Part shown: piece by piece, positions 5,405 through 5,747 of the stretch
Numbering within the stretch: the first letter of the stretch is position 1
Layout of the letters: every line of letters begins with the position of its first letter
From: Muribaculaceae bacterium
GTDB taxonomy: Bacteria; Bacteroidota; Bacteroidia; Bacteroidales; Muribaculaceae
Assembly: GCA_017962285.1 (NCBI GenBank)
Contig: JAGCVR010000024.1
Span: 1-5,747 of the forward strand
Length of the DNA stretch: 5,747 bases
Direction of reading: 5' to 3'
The notes under the pieces: generated by a model
Databases searched by the model: none
Seen by the model: the letters and a program-made list of their open reading frames with translations, nothing else
Told to the model about the DNA's origin: nothing
Translations under genes and position numbers: made by a program

Positions 5405-5747
5405 TCAGCAGATTTCGGGTTTCACTTCGATTTTGTTTTTCTCATATTCTTCGCGTGTTCCTTCCAGCTCCAGTTTGCGGAAGAGCCGGTTCCAGTAGTA
5501 ATTGTTGGCTCTCACCCGTGCCTTGTGCATTAAGCAGATGGCAGTTGAGCGCTGGAAGACTGTGGGAGTGAGAGCTGCATCGTAGTTTTCGGCTTGGCAC
5601 CAGGCACATCCGCTTGCCACTTCGCAGTCGATGCATTGTTGCGGCGATTGTGTGAGTCGGTCGAGCGAGAGGAATGGTCGGAGTTTGTTATTGTCGATAC
5701 CGTCATTTACGTTGCCAATAATGACAGGTTGCTTTGATCGCAGTGAG
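5405..5747 (-). CDS. Radical SAM peptide maturase, CXXX-repeat type, C-terminal part only
   Basis: The frame runs open to the window edge, giving the last 113 residues of a longer protein; the N-terminal radical SAM core should lie beyond base 5747. The visible part has FLSLDRLTQSPQQC followed by a SPASM-type cysteine set: CX2CX5CX2C (codons 5633-5635, 5624-5626, 5606-5608, 5597-5599), then a fifth Cys 20 residues later (5534-5536) before LMHKARVRANNYYW. This pattern resembles the auxiliary-cluster domain of radical SAM enzymes that modify ribosomal peptides, such as those forming thioether crosslinks. The name rests on my recollection of the CXXX-repeat target family and on the two partner genes just downstream. 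The protein ends in a Lys/Glu-rich tail with a terminal Cys. It is the first visible gene of the cassette, and the precursor gene is expected upstream of it, outside the window. The radical SAM assignment cannot be confirmed from the visible part alone. Confidence 0.75.
   Translation of the reverse strand, partial: SLRSKQPVIIGNVNDGIDNNKLRPFLSLDRLTQSPQQCIDCEVASGCAWCQAENYDAALTPTVFQRSTAICLMHKARVRANNYYWNRLFRKLELEGTREEYEKNKIEVKPEIC

Noticed and set aside
5397..5410. A frameshift splitting one maturase into two genes
   Set aside because: The upstream protein ends after a complete cysteine set and a charged tail. The downstream one starts with its own ATG and a complete family-like N terminus, five bases later.
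5442..5636. Second minus-strand frame of 64 codons over the radical SAM gene end
   Set aside because: It overlaps the frame carrying the CX2CX5CX2C motif and has no features of its own.

Overview
The window looks like a chromosomal segment from a Bacteroidales bacterium (Bacteroides, Prevotella or Muribaculaceae type). The evidence is a FabG of the form typical of that order, perfect copies of the Bacteroidetes -7 promoter box TAnnTTTG in the only divergent intergenic region, A-rich leaders without a strong Shine-Dalgarno sequence, and a CXXX-repeat peptide maturation cassette that I associate with gut Bacteroidales. These calls rest on reading motifs and recalling families, not on a search.

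Layout. (1) At 1-1968 (+) is the 3' part of a P1B-type metal-exporting ATPase of the ZntA/CadA kind. Its upstream end lies outside the window, and the visible part opens with a histidine-rich metal-binding stretch. (2) At 1955-3166 (-) is a GT4-type glycosyltransferase whose 3' end overlaps the ATPase by 14 bases. (3) The 153-base divergent region 3167-3319 holds two outward-facing TAAATTTG boxes forming a 10-bp inverted repeat, plus an operator-like palindrome in the leader of the next gene. (4) At 3320-4066 (+) is fabG, the 3-oxoacyl-ACP reductase of fatty-acid synthesis, closed by a strong hairpin terminator at 4093-4122. (5) At 4160-5747 (-) is a tight three-gene set read toward fabG. In order of transcription these are the C-terminal SPASM end of a radical SAM peptide maturase (cut by the window edge), a 317-residue SPASM-bearing maturase with no radical SAM signature, and a 90-residue tryptophan-rich accessory protein.

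The first three genes look like independent housekeeping or accessory functions: metal efflux, surface glycan synthesis and lipid synthesis. The last three work together. They are recognisable as most of a CXXX-repeat RiPP (ribosomally made, post-translationally modified peptide) system. Its Cys-rich precursor is not in the window and should lie beyond base 5747. This cassette is the most interesting content: its chemistry and biological role are, to my knowledge, not established, and its second enzyme keeps the iron-sulfur SPASM module while lacking the CX3CX2C motif. It is also visibly more AT-rich than the ATPase at the other end.
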